Below are positions 42,412 through 49,705 of a DNA stretch of 64,000 bases, piece after piece (position 1 is the stretch's first letter; each line of letters starts with the position of its first letter). Location: the NCBI RefSeq assembly GCF_025144145.1, contig NZ_CP083546.1, positions 323,001 to 387,000 on the forward strand, written 5' to 3'. A program made the position numbers and the translations under genes. The stretch is from Leisingera sp. M658 (GTDB taxonomy: Bacteria > Pseudomonadota > Alphaproteobacteria > Rhodobacterales > Rhodobacteraceae). The notes beneath the pieces are model-generated. The model was not told the DNA's origin, searched no databases, and saw only the letters and a program-made list of their open reading frames with translations.

Positions 42412-43266
42412 ATGGACACGCTGCGCGGAAGCCTGTTGATGGTGCTGGCCATGGCCACCTTTGCGCTGGAGGACATGTTCATCAAATCCGCGGCCCGCGA
42501 CATTCCTGTGGGACAGATTCTGATCCTGTTCGGGTTTGGCGGCATGGTCATCTTTGCTGCGATGGCGCGTGCGCAGGGTCACGCTCCCTGGCACCCGGGT
42601 TTTGGCACGCGCCCGATGCTGCTGCGCTCTGTGGCAGAGGTCGCAGGACGCCTGTGTTACACGCTGGCGATTGCGCTGACGCCTTTGTCCTCGGCCTCGG
42701 CCATCCTGCAGGCGACGCCTTTGGTTGTGGCAGCAGGTGCTGTGGTGTTCTTTGGCGAGACGGTGGGCTGGCGGCGCTGGCTGGCGATCGGGCTGGGGTT
42801 TGCCGGGGTGCTGCTGATCCTGCGTCCGGGCCTGAGCGGGTTTGAGCCTGCCTCGTTGTTTGCGGTTGCCGGCACGCTGGGGTTTGCGGGCCGGGATCTG
42901 GCCACCCGCGCGGCGCCCAGGGACATGAGCAACAACCAGCTGGGGTTCCTTGGCTTTGCCATGCTGGTGGTGGCCGGTGTGGCCGCGCTGGGCTGGACGG
43001 GCGGGGCGGTCTGGCCAAGTCTGGGCAATTCGCTGAAAATCACGGCAGCCACGGGGATCGGCGTCATTGCCTATAACGCTTTGTCCGGGGCGATGCGGGC
43101 GGGCGAAATCTCGGTGATTGCGCCGTTCCGCTATACCAGGCTGATCTTTGCCATGGTGCTGGGGGTGCTGGTTTTTAGCGAACGGCCCGATATGCTGACC
43201 CTGATCGGCAGCGCAGTAATTGTCGGCAGCGGTGTTTTCACGCTGCTGCGCAGCCGCAAGCCGTGA
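42412..43266 (+). CDS. DMT superfamily (EamA) transporter
   Basis: A 284-residue, ten-helix drug/metabolite transporter made of two EamA repeats. The first is about 1-130 (GSLLMVLAMATFALEDMFIK, EVAGRLCYTLAIALTPLSSA, ILQATPLVVAAGAVVFFGE), and the second about 140-280 (LGFAGRDLATRAAP, IAPFRYTRLIFAMVLGVLVF). It likely exports a metabolite or amino acid. It follows the XRE-cupin gene by 81 bases in the same direction but has its own probable start signals, so linkage to that regulator is uncertain. Next is smpB, 45 bases away. Confidence 0.9.
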   Translation: MDTLRGSLLMVLAMATFALEDMFIKSAARDIPVGQILILFGFGGMVIFAAMARAQGHAPWHPGFGTRPMLLRSVAEVAGRLCYTLAIALTPLSSASAILQATPLVVAAGAVVFFGETVGWRRWLAIGLGFAGVLLILRPGLSGFEPASLFAVAGTLGFAGRDLATRAAPRDMSNNQLGFLGFAMLVVAGVAALGWTGGAVWPSLGNSLKITAATGIGVIAYNALSGAMRAGEISVIAPFRYTRLIFAMVLGVLVFSERPDMLTLIGSAVIVGSGVFTLLRSRKP

Positions 43267-43311
43267 TGCGCGTCTTGCGCCCGCCGCCGCGCCGCCTTAC
43301 ATCTGCCTCCC

Positions 43312-43794
43312 ATGGCCAATAAGAAGCAGACATCCGACCCGAATTACAAAGTGATCGCCGAGAGCCGCCGGGCGCGGTACGATTACGCAATCGAAGACGA
43401 TATCGAATGCGGCATCATGCTGGAGGGGTCCGAGGTCAAGGCGCTGCGCGGGGGCGGCTCCAACATCGCCGACAGCTATGCCGCGGTGGAGAACGGCGAG
43501 CTGTGGCTGGTGAACGCCTATATCCCGCCTTACGAGCAGGCCAAGCTGTTCAGGCACGAAGAGCGCCGCCGCCGCAAGCTGCTGGTATCGCGCAAAGAAC
43601 TGTCGGATCTGTGGAACGCCACCCAGCGCAAGGGGATGACCCTGGTGCCGCTGGTTTTATACTTCAACCACAAGGGCCGCGCCAAAATCAAGCTGGGCAT
43701 CGCCAAGGGCAAGAAGAACCACGACAAGCGGGCGAGTGAGGCCAAGCGCGACTGGTCCCGCCAGAAACAGCGGCTGCTGAAGGACGCACGCTGA
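43312..43794 (+). CDS. smpB: SsrA-binding protein SmpB
   Basis: A 160-residue RNA-binding beta barrel that brings tmRNA to stalled ribosomes for trans-translation. It contains [80 protein letters not shown] and the basic C-terminal tail [21 protein letters not shown]. It matches family length (about 160). The tmRNA gene ssrA was looked for in the adjacent 335 bases and not found; in alphaproteobacteria it is usually elsewhere and permuted. Confidence 0.97.
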   Translation: MANKKQTSDPNYKVIAESRRARYDYAIEDDIECGIMLEGSEVKALRGGGSNIADSYAAVENGELWLVNAYIPPYEQAKLFRHEERRRRKLLVSRKELSDLWNATQRKGMTLVPLVLYFNHKGRAKIKLGIAKGKKNHDKRASEAKRDWSRQKQRLLKDAR

Positions 43795-44129
43795 TCAGGG
43801 GAGGGCGCTGCCCTCTTGGCCTGGCGGCCAATTCACCCGAGGGTATTTCCAACCAGAAAGAAGCAGGGTTTGTGCGCCTGCAAGCTGATATCGATGCGTG
43901 CATGGCTTTGGTGCTATTCTGCCTGACAATCCCCTGCAGCCGGCCGGTGCCGCCGGGGCGGGTCGTGGGGGGCAGGGATGCGTTGGGTATCTGACTGATT
44001 AGTCGGATATGCCTTGCCCCGCAGGTTCGCTTTTGGATCAAACCCGGACAGAGACCGCGGCCCGGCGGGATGTGCCGCTGCCGGTGCCGATGATCAGCGC
44101 CAGTGCAGACAGCCTTAAAACTGTACCTG
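43795..44129. other. Non-coding region after smpB
   Basis: About 335 bases between the converging smpB and LRR genes. It holds a GAGGGC-GCT-GCCCTC hairpin just after smpB without a U-run, copy 5 of the GAGTATTTTT motif (43836-43864), and GC-rich sequence with no credible open frame. No tmRNA, SRP RNA or tRNA signature was recognised. A small RNA cannot be excluded. Confidence 0.5.
43836..43864 (+). repeat. Copy 5 of the GAGTATTTTT-type motif
   Basis: ACCCGAGGGTATTTCC followed by AACCAGAAAGAAG; the most diverged copy. Confidence 0.35.
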
Positions 44130-45338
44130 TTAGGGGGTGGCTGCGATGTACTGGGCTATATTCTCTTTCCCAAGCAGGCGCCTGTGCGACTCGAAGTCAG
44201 GGCCGGCAAAGACAATCCGCAGGTTTTCAACCTCCAGCAGCGGCTGCAGCGCCTCGACGGGCAGGCCGATCGCCCGGAGAATCGAAAGCTCTTTAAGGTT
44301 CTTAAGCGGGGTGAGATCGGTGACGGCTGTTCCGGAAATGCTGAAGTCCCAAAGGGTCTCCATGTCCTGCACCGCAGCAAGGCTGGACACGGCAGTATTG
44401 GTGAGCGACAGCACACGCAGGTTTTTGCCCGCCAGAGGCGCAAGGCTGGAGACGGCGGTGTCTGTCAGGTTCAGCTTGTGCAGCGCATCCAGCCCGTTCA
44501 GCGGTGTGATGTCGCTGATCCGGGTTCCGTCCAAGGCCAGCTCCTTCAGACCGGTTGCCCCTGTTATCGGGATCAGGTCCCTCACCTGCGTGTCTGACAG
44601 GATCAGGGTGTGCAATGCGGGCTTCCCTTCCAGCCCGTCCAGGTTTTCCAGCTGGGTTCCATCGGCGCGCAGCATCTCCAGCCGGTCGGAGGCGGCCAGC
44701 GCGGCCACGCTTTTGACCGGGCAATTGGAGATCCAGGCCACCTGCAGGTTGGTGCCCGACAGCGGGCTGAGGTCAGAGACCTGAGTGTTGAAGGCAAGAA
44801 AGACTGCCAGATCAGTAAGGCCGGATAGCGGGCTTAGGTCGGACACACCGGAATCCGCAATATTCAAGCTTTGCAGCCGGGTCAGGCCGCTGGCAAAAGA
44901 CAGATCGGTGACATCCCCGGCCCCCCAGACCGAGAGATGCTCCAACTGTGTCATCCGGGCCAGCGGGGTGAAATCCGGCGCGCGGACAGAATCAAGACTG
45001 AGCCGCTTCAGCCGCGGCAGCCGGGTCAGCGGTGCAAGGTCCGGTGCGGTGATGTTGACCAAGGCCAGCCTTTGCAGCTTTGGCATCGCGGCGAGGGGGG
45101 ACAGATCGACGGGGTCCTTGAACCGCAGGTCGGCCATCAGTGTCAGATCAGTCAGCTCAGTGAACTGGATCAGCCCCTGCAAGTCGGGCGTGTGGTTTCC
45201 AATCCGGACCTTTGCCTTCAAGTCGTTGCTGTCAATGCATGTTTTGCCGATATCCACGCATTCCGCGCGCAAGGCACCGGGGCAGAACATGCCCGCTGCA
45301 ATCAGAAATGCTGCAAGGAAACTGGGGAAACCGGACAT
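44130..45338 (-). CDS. Secreted leucine-rich-repeat protein
   Basis: A 402-residue exported protein. A signal peptide (residues 1-25, ending GALRA) precedes a cysteine-bearing cap (ECVDIGKTCIDSNDL). About a dozen internalin-like LRRs of roughly 20-22 residues then run to the end, of the form L-x2-L-x-L-x2-T/S-x-V-x-D-L-x-P-L (for example LTRLQSLNIADSGVSDLSPL, LHKLNLTDTAVSSLAPLAG, LRVLSLTNTAVSSLAAVQ). LRR surfaces bind proteins. There is no membrane anchor, LPXTG or secretion tail, so it is probably periplasmic. It is transcribed convergently with smpB and divergently from sseA. Such proteins are uncommon in this bacterial group. Confidence 0.87.
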   Translation of the reverse strand: MSGFPSFLAAFLIAAGMFCPGALRAECVDIGKTCIDSNDLKAKVRIGNHTPDLQGLIQFTELTDLTLMADLRFKDPVDLSPLAAMPKLQRLALVNITAPDLAPLTRLPRLKRLSLDSVRAPDFTPLARMTQLEHLSVWGAGDVTDLSFASGLTRLQSLNIADSGVSDLSPLSGLTDLAVFLAFNTQVSDLSPLSGTNLQVAWISNCPVKSVAALAASDRLEMLRADGTQLENLDGLEGKPALHTLILSDTQVRDLIPITGATGLKELALDGTRISDITPLNGLDALHKLNLTDTAVSSLAPLAGKNLRVLSLTNTAVSSLAAVQDMETLWDFSISGTAVTDLTPLKNLKELSILRAIGLPVEALQPLLEVENLRIVFAGPDFESHRRLLGKENIAQYIAATP

Positions 45339-45502
45339 ACAATGGGCCTTTGCAATGAAATGCTGAAACTGGGGTCCATGTTATTACCGCTCCGTTAAAG
45401 GCCCGCAAGATTTTTGTAACCACAGGTAGAGGGCGGCGCGGTCTTGCACCGCTGCGCCGCCGGATGTACCCATGGCGCATGCGCAGAAAGGGAGACGCTT
45501 TG

Positions 45503-46357
45503 ATGCAGGATGATCCGAAGACGCTGGTTTCCACCGACTGGCTGGCCGCCCATCTGAAGGATCCGGATCTGCGGGTGCTGGACGCATCCTGGTATTTGCC
45601 GCAGGAAAACCGCGACCCCAAGGCGGAATATGACGCAGCCCATGTCCCTGGCGCGCGCTTTTTTGATATTGATGATATCTCGGACCACCGCTCGGAATTG
45701 CCGCATATGGTGCCGCCGGTTGAGAAATTCATGTCCCGCCTGCGGGCGATGGGTGTGGGCGACGGCCACCAGGTTGTGGTCTATGACACCGCCGGGCTGA
45801 AATCCGCCGCCCGGGTCTGGTGGCTGTTCCGGCTGATGGGGCAGCACAACATTGCCGTGCTGGACGGCGGTTTCCCGAAATGGCAGGCCGAAGGCCGCCC
45901 GGTTGAAGACCTGCCGCCGGTGATCCGCGACCGTCATATGACCGTACGGGTGCAGAACCACATGGTCCGCGATGTCACACAAGTTTCGTCCGCTGCCAAA
46001 CTGGGTGACCATGAAATCATCGACGCCCGCGCCGCCGAGCGGTTCCGCGGCGATGTGCCGGAACCCCGCGAAGGGCTGCGGGCTGGGCATATCCCCGGAT
46101 CGAAAAACGTGCCCTTTGGCAGCTTGCTGAATGCGGATGGCACCATGAAAGATGCTGATGGACTGGGCGCCGTGTTTGCCGCGGCCGGTGCCGATCTGAA
46201 CAAACCTGTGATTACCACCTGCGGGTCGGGCGTCACCGCCGCCGTCCTCAGCCTTGCACTGGAGCGCATCGGCAAGACCGATCATGCGGTCTATGACGGG
46301 TCGTGGTCGGAATGGGGTGCCTTCCCGACCCTTCCCGTTGCTACCGGAGAGAACTGA
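45503..46357 (+). CDS. sseA: 3-mercaptopyruvate sulfurtransferase
   Basis: A 284-residue tandem rhodanese-domain enzyme. The N-terminal inactive domain has VSTDWLAAHLKDPDLRVLDA and HVPGARFFDIDDISDHRSEL. The C-terminal active domain ends in the loop TTCGSGVTAAVL (active-site Cys at about residue 236), the CG(S/T)G(V/I)T form that marks mercaptopyruvate over thiosulfate sulfurtransferases. It transfers sulfur from 3-mercaptopyruvate to cyanide or thiols in the cytoplasm. ATG 45503 follows GGGAG; frames opening at 45464 are unsupported. Its stop overlaps the aminotransferase start (TGATG). Aspartate/cysteine transamination could make its substrate. Confidence 0.92.
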   Translation: MQDDPKTLVSTDWLAAHLKDPDLRVLDASWYLPQENRDPKAEYDAAHVPGARFFDIDDISDHRSELPHMVPPVEKFMSRLRAMGVGDGHQVVVYDTAGLKSAARVWWLFRLMGQHNIAVLDGGFPKWQAEGRPVEDLPPVIRDRHMTVRVQNHMVRDVTQVSSAAKLGDHEIIDARAAERFRGDVPEPREGLRAGHIPGSKNVPFGSLLNADGTMKDADGLGAVFAAAGADLNKPVITTCGSGVTAAVLSLALERIGKTDHAVYDGSWSEWGAFPTLPVATGEN

Positions 46358-47541
46358 TGTTCGAGACCCTGAAACCCCAGCCCGCTGACAAGATCCTGGC
46401 GCTGATGCAAATGTACCGCGACGACCCGCGTGCGGACAAGATCGACCTTGGTGTCGGCGTTTACAAGAACGCCGAGGGCGTCACCCCGGTGATGCGCGCG
46501 ATCAAGGCAGCTGAGCATAAGCTGTGGGAAGAGCAGACCAGCAAGGCCTACGTCGGCCTGGCCGGTGATCCGGCCTATGCGGATGCGATGATCAAGCTGA
46601 TCCTGGGCGATGCGGTTGCGCGTGAAAACATTGCGGCTGCGGCGACCCCCGGCGGCACCGGCGCCGTGCGCCAGGCGTTTGAGCTGATCAAGATGGCCAA
46701 CCCCAAGGCCCGGGTGTTCGTGTCGGACCCGACCTGGCCGAACCATGTGTCGATCCTGAACTATGTCGGCATTGAAACCGTCACCTACCGCTATTTCGAC
46801 CGCGACACCCGCGGTGTGAACTTTGACGGCATGATGGAAGACCTGAAAGGCGCGCAAAAAGGCGACGTGGTGCTGCTGCACGGTTGCTGCCACAACCCGA
46901 CTGGTGCCAACCTCAATGAGGTGCAGTGGAAAGAAGTCATCGCGCTCTTGAACGAGCGCGGCCTGATCCCGATGATCGACATTGCCTATCAAGGCTTCGG
47001 CGACGGTCTGGAAGAGGATGCGCTGGGTGTGCGCCTGGTCGCCTCCAGTTGCCCCGAGGTGCTGATCGCAGCCAGCTGCTCCAAGAACTTCGGCATCTAC
47101 CGCGAACGCACTGGCCTGCTGATGGCGGTGTCCAACGACGCGGGGGCGCAAGGGTTGAACCAGGGCACGCTGGCGTTTCTGAACCGGCAGAATTACTCTT
47201 TTCCGCCGGACCACGGCGCGCGTCTGGTGACGATGATCCTGAACGATGAAGCCTTGCGTGCCGATTGGGCGGCAGAGCTGGAAGACGTGCGCCTTGGCAT
47301 GCTGGACCTGCGCCAAAACCTTGCGGATGAATTGCAGCGGCTGACCGGCTCGGACCGGTTCGGCTTCATCGCCCAGCACCGCGGCATGTTCTCGCTTCTG
47401 GGCACCACGCCGGATCTGGTCGAGAAGATGCGGGTGGACAATGGCATTTACATGGTCGGCGACAGCCGCCTGAACATCGCCGGTCTTAATGCGCAAACTG
47501 TACCTGTGCTGGCCAAGGCGATCGTCGACGCCGGCGTCTGA
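46357..47541 (+). CDS. Aspartate/aromatic aminotransferase (PLP, class I, AspC/TyrB type)
   Basis: A 394-residue fold-type I PLP enzyme (AspC is 396). It has IDLGVGVYKNAEGVTPVMRA, DPTWPNHVSI, HGCCHNPTGANL and the lysine Schiff-base segment in ASCSKNFGIYRERTG (Lys about residue 248), plus the C-terminal arginine in VGDSRLNIAGL. It transfers amino groups from aspartate or aromatic amino acids. Overlap with sseA suggests transamination of cysteine to mercaptopyruvate followed by sulfur transfer, as in cysteine catabolism; that is inference. Terminator at 47566. Confidence 0.92.
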   Translation: MFETLKPQPADKILALMQMYRDDPRADKIDLGVGVYKNAEGVTPVMRAIKAAEHKLWEEQTSKAYVGLAGDPAYADAMIKLILGDAVARENIAAAATPGGTGAVRQAFELIKMANPKARVFVSDPTWPNHVSILNYVGIETVTYRYFDRDTRGVNFDGMMEDLKGAQKGDVVLLHGCCHNPTGANLNEVQWKEVIALLNERGLIPMIDIAYQGFGDGLEEDALGVRLVASSCPEVLIAASCSKNFGIYRERTGLLMAVSNDAGAQGLNQGTLAFLNRQNYSFPPDHGARLVTMILNDEALRADWAAELEDVRLGMLDLRQNLADELQRLTGSDRFGFIAQHRGMFSLLGTTPDLVEKMRVDNGIYMVGDSRLNIAGLNAQTVPVLAKAIVDAGV

Positions 47542-47565
47542 GGCCGCGCCGTCAGGACAAGCCGA

Positions 47566-47594
47566 AACGCGCTCCTTTCAGGGGCGCGTTTTTC
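47566..47594 (+). terminator. Intrinsic terminator of sseA-aminotransferase
   Basis: AACGCGCTCC (47566-47575) pairs with GGGGCGCGTT (47581-47590), one T-G pair, around TTTCA, followed by a T-run. Confidence 0.85.
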
Positions 47595-47601
47595 TATGGC
47601 G

Positions 47602-47668
47602 GCTGCAAATCCAAGACTTTTGGAAAAGTCTTGGCAAAAGTTTTCCAAAACTTTTGCGCGCTGCAAAT
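47602..47668. repeat. Two adjacent perfect palindromes flanked by a direct repeat
   Basis: CCAAGACTTTT (47611-47621) and AAAAGTCTTGG (47624-47634) form a 24-base palindrome. It is followed without a gap by CAAAAGTTTT (47635-47644) and AAAACTTTTG (47647-47656). The direct repeat GCTGCAAAT stands on both sides (47602-47610 and 47660-47668). This AT-rich unit contrasts with the GC-rich neighbourhood. Confidence 0.7.
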
Positions 47669-47724
47669 GCACAGACGGCGCTCCATGAAAGCGCCGTCCT
47701 CTTGTTTCAATACCGTGCAAGGGG

Positions 47725-49059
47725 TCAGCTCGGCGAGAATTCCGGATAGGCCTCCATGCCCAGCTCCGCCATGTCCAGCCCGTTGACCTCATCCTCTTCC
47801 TCCACCCGGATGCCGGTGGTGGCGCGCAGGATGACCCACACTATGGCCGAGGCGGCGATGGTGAAGACCCCCACCACGGCAATCCCGGTCAGCTGTTTCA
47901 GCAGCGTTGCATCAGGGTTCGACAACACGACCGCAACAGTGCCCCAGATACCGCAAAGCAGATGCACCGGGATGGCGCCGACCACGTCGTCGATCTGCAG
48001 CTTGTCCAGGAACGGCACGGCGAAGACCACGATCACGCCGCCGATGGCACCGATCAGGGTGGAGAGACCCAGGCCCGGCGTCAGCGGTTCAGCTGTGATC
48101 GCCACCAGACCAGCAAGCGCGCCGTTCAGGATCATGGTCAGGTCCGGCTTTTTGAACAACACTTGCGTCAGCACCAGCGCAGCCACCGCGCCACCCGCTG
48201 CAGCGGCATTGGTATTGGCGAAAATACGCGAGATATCGGCAACATCCCCAATTGAGCCCATCGCCAGCTGCGAGCCGCCGTTGAAGCCGAACCAGCCCAT
48301 CCACAGGATGAACGTGCCAAGCGTCGCCAGCGCCAGGTTGGAGCCGGGCATCGGGATGGTCTTGCCGTCCTTGTATTTGCCAATGCGCGGCCCCAGGATC
48401 AGCGCTCCGGTCAGCGCCGCCCAGCCGCCCACCGAATGCACCACAGTGGAGCCTGCGAAGTCCAGGAAACCCATCTGCTCCAGGAAGCCGCCGCCCCATT
48501 TCCAGCTGGCCTGGAACGGGTAGATCACCGACGTCAGAACGATGGTGAAAATCAGGAAAGGCCACAGTTTGATACGCTCCGCCAAAGTGCCCGAAACAAT
48601 CGAGGCAGTGGCGGCACAGAACATCAGCTGAAAGAAGAAGTCCGAGCCGGTGGCGGCATAGGAATAGTCATCTGCACCTTCCGCGGTGATCCCCACCGCC
48701 TCCAGCACACCGGGGCCGAAGACGCCGGACAGCACACCGTCAACCGCCCAATTGCCCAGCGGATACATCAGGTTATAGCCGATCAGCCAGTAGAATACGG
48801 CGGCCAGCGAGAACAGTGCCATGTTCTTGGTCAGCTGCATGGTCACATTCTTGGACCGCACCAGCCCGGCCTCCAGCATGGCAAAGCCAGCGGCCATCCA
48901 GAACACCAGGCAGCCGCCGATCAGAAACAGCAGCGAGTTCAGGATAAACACGGTGTCGGTCGCGGGATTCACACCCGGCGCAGGGCCGTCCTGGGCCAGT
49001 GCCAGACCCGGCAGCGCGGCCAGTGCCAGGGCCGCCAGGGGGAGTTTCAGGGTCTTCAT
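47725..49059 (-). CDS. amtB: Ammonium transporter AmtB
   Basis: A 444-residue ammonium channel with a signal peptide-like first helix (LKLPLAALALAALPGLALA) and eleven membrane helices. The pore twin-histidine regions are STVVHSVGGWAALTG and AIPVHLLCGIWGTVAVV. FAMLEAGLVRSKN and WFGFNGGSQLA are family blocks. The C-terminal cytoplasmic tail (GIRVEEEDEVNGLDMAELGMEAYP) is the GlnK-binding part. ATG ends at 49059 (GGAGGAAAG on the coding strand), 26 bases after glnK. Standard glnK-amtB pair for ammonium uptake under nitrogen limitation; GlnK closes the channel when nitrogen is plentiful. Confidence 0.97.
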   Translation of the reverse strand: MKTLKLPLAALALAALPGLALAQDGPAPGVNPATDTVFILNSLLFLIGGCLVFWMAAGFAMLEAGLVRSKNVTMQLTKNMALFSLAAVFYWLIGYNLMYPLGNWAVDGVLSGVFGPGVLEAVGITAEGADDYSYAATGSDFFFQLMFCAATASIVSGTLAERIKLWPFLIFTIVLTSVIYPFQASWKWGGGFLEQMGFLDFAGSTVVHSVGGWAALTGALILGPRIGKYKDGKTIPMPGSNLALATLGTFILWMGWFGFNGGSQLAMGSIGDVADISRIFANTNAAAAGGAVAALVLTQVLFKKPDLTMILNGALAGLVAITAEPLTPGLGLSTLIGAIGGVIVVFAVPFLDKLQIDDVVGAIPVHLLCGIWGTVAVVLSNPDATLLKQLTGIAVVGVFTIAASAIVWVILRATTGIRVEEEDEVNGLDMAELGMEAYPEFSPS

Positions 49060-49085
49060 AAGTCTTTCCTCCATGCCGGGCGCCT

Positions 49086-49439
49086 TCAGAGCGCCTCGAG
49101 GTTGGTTTCGCCGGTGCGCACCCGCACGGCCTGTTCCACGTCCAGAACAAAAATCTTGCCGTCGCCGATCTTGCCTTCACCCAGCTTCCCTGTGCGGGCG
49201 GTCTCGGAAATCGCGCTGACGGCCTGGTCGGCCTGATCGGCGGGCACCACAAGTTCCAGCTTCAGCTTCGGCACAAAAGTCACCTCGTATTCGGCGCCGC
49301 GGTAGATTTCCGTGTGCCCGGCCTGGGCGCCAAAGCCTTTGATTTCGGTAACCATCAGCCCGCTCACGCCAAGACCGGTCAGCGCCTCGCGGACCTCGTC
49401 CAGCTTGAAGGGTTTGATGGCGGCTATGATCATTTTCAT
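49086..49439 (-). CDS. glnK: Nitrogen regulatory P-II protein GlnK
   Basis: A 117-residue P-II signal protein that binds ATP/ADP and 2-oxoglutarate and is uridylylated by GlnD. It begins MKMIIAAIKPFKLDEVREAL. The T-loop carries the Tyr51 equivalent in EIYRGAEYEVTFVPK. GEGKIGDGKIFVLDVEQAVRVRTGE is the B-loop and C-terminal signature. It controls AmtB and, in many proteobacteria, NtrB and nitrogenase activity. The start at 49439 gives the family N-terminus; a longer frame to 49526 is not coding. A sigma-54-like box upstream was tested and found to be spaced wrongly (see rejected list). Confidence 0.96.
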   Translation of the reverse strand: MKMIIAAIKPFKLDEVREALTGLGVSGLMVTEIKGFGAQAGHTEIYRGAEYEVTFVPKLKLELVVPADQADQAVSAISETARTGKLGEGKIGDGKIFVLDVEQAVRVRTGETNLEAL

Positions 49440-49705
49440 CTCTGCATCCCTTGGTTTCCGCGCTGCTCCGGCCCCAAGCCGATGCATTGTGCACCTGCAG
49501 CAAAACCCCCGGCCCGAGTCGTGCAAAGCCCAAGGCCAGCAAGTTTCCGCGTGTCATTCTGCGCACGCACAATAATTTTGCGCCTTTTGCCCGCTTCGCT
49601 TAAAAACCGGCCATCTGGCAAAGGGGGAAAGCTCCGGATTCTGCCCCCTCTACAAACCGGGGCGGGCAGGGTATTGTCCCGGGAAACGGGCAAACCGGGC
49701 AGGAC

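Noticed and set aside
43795-44129. tmRNA gene next to smpB
   Set aside because: No tRNA-like acceptor ends or tag-reading frame could be found; hairpins there are short.
49518-49545. Sigma-54 promoter for glnK (TGGCC...TTTGCA on the minus strand)
   Set aside because: The GG and GC elements are 11 bases apart instead of the required 10, and no NtrC-type TGCAC/GTGCA pair is clear.
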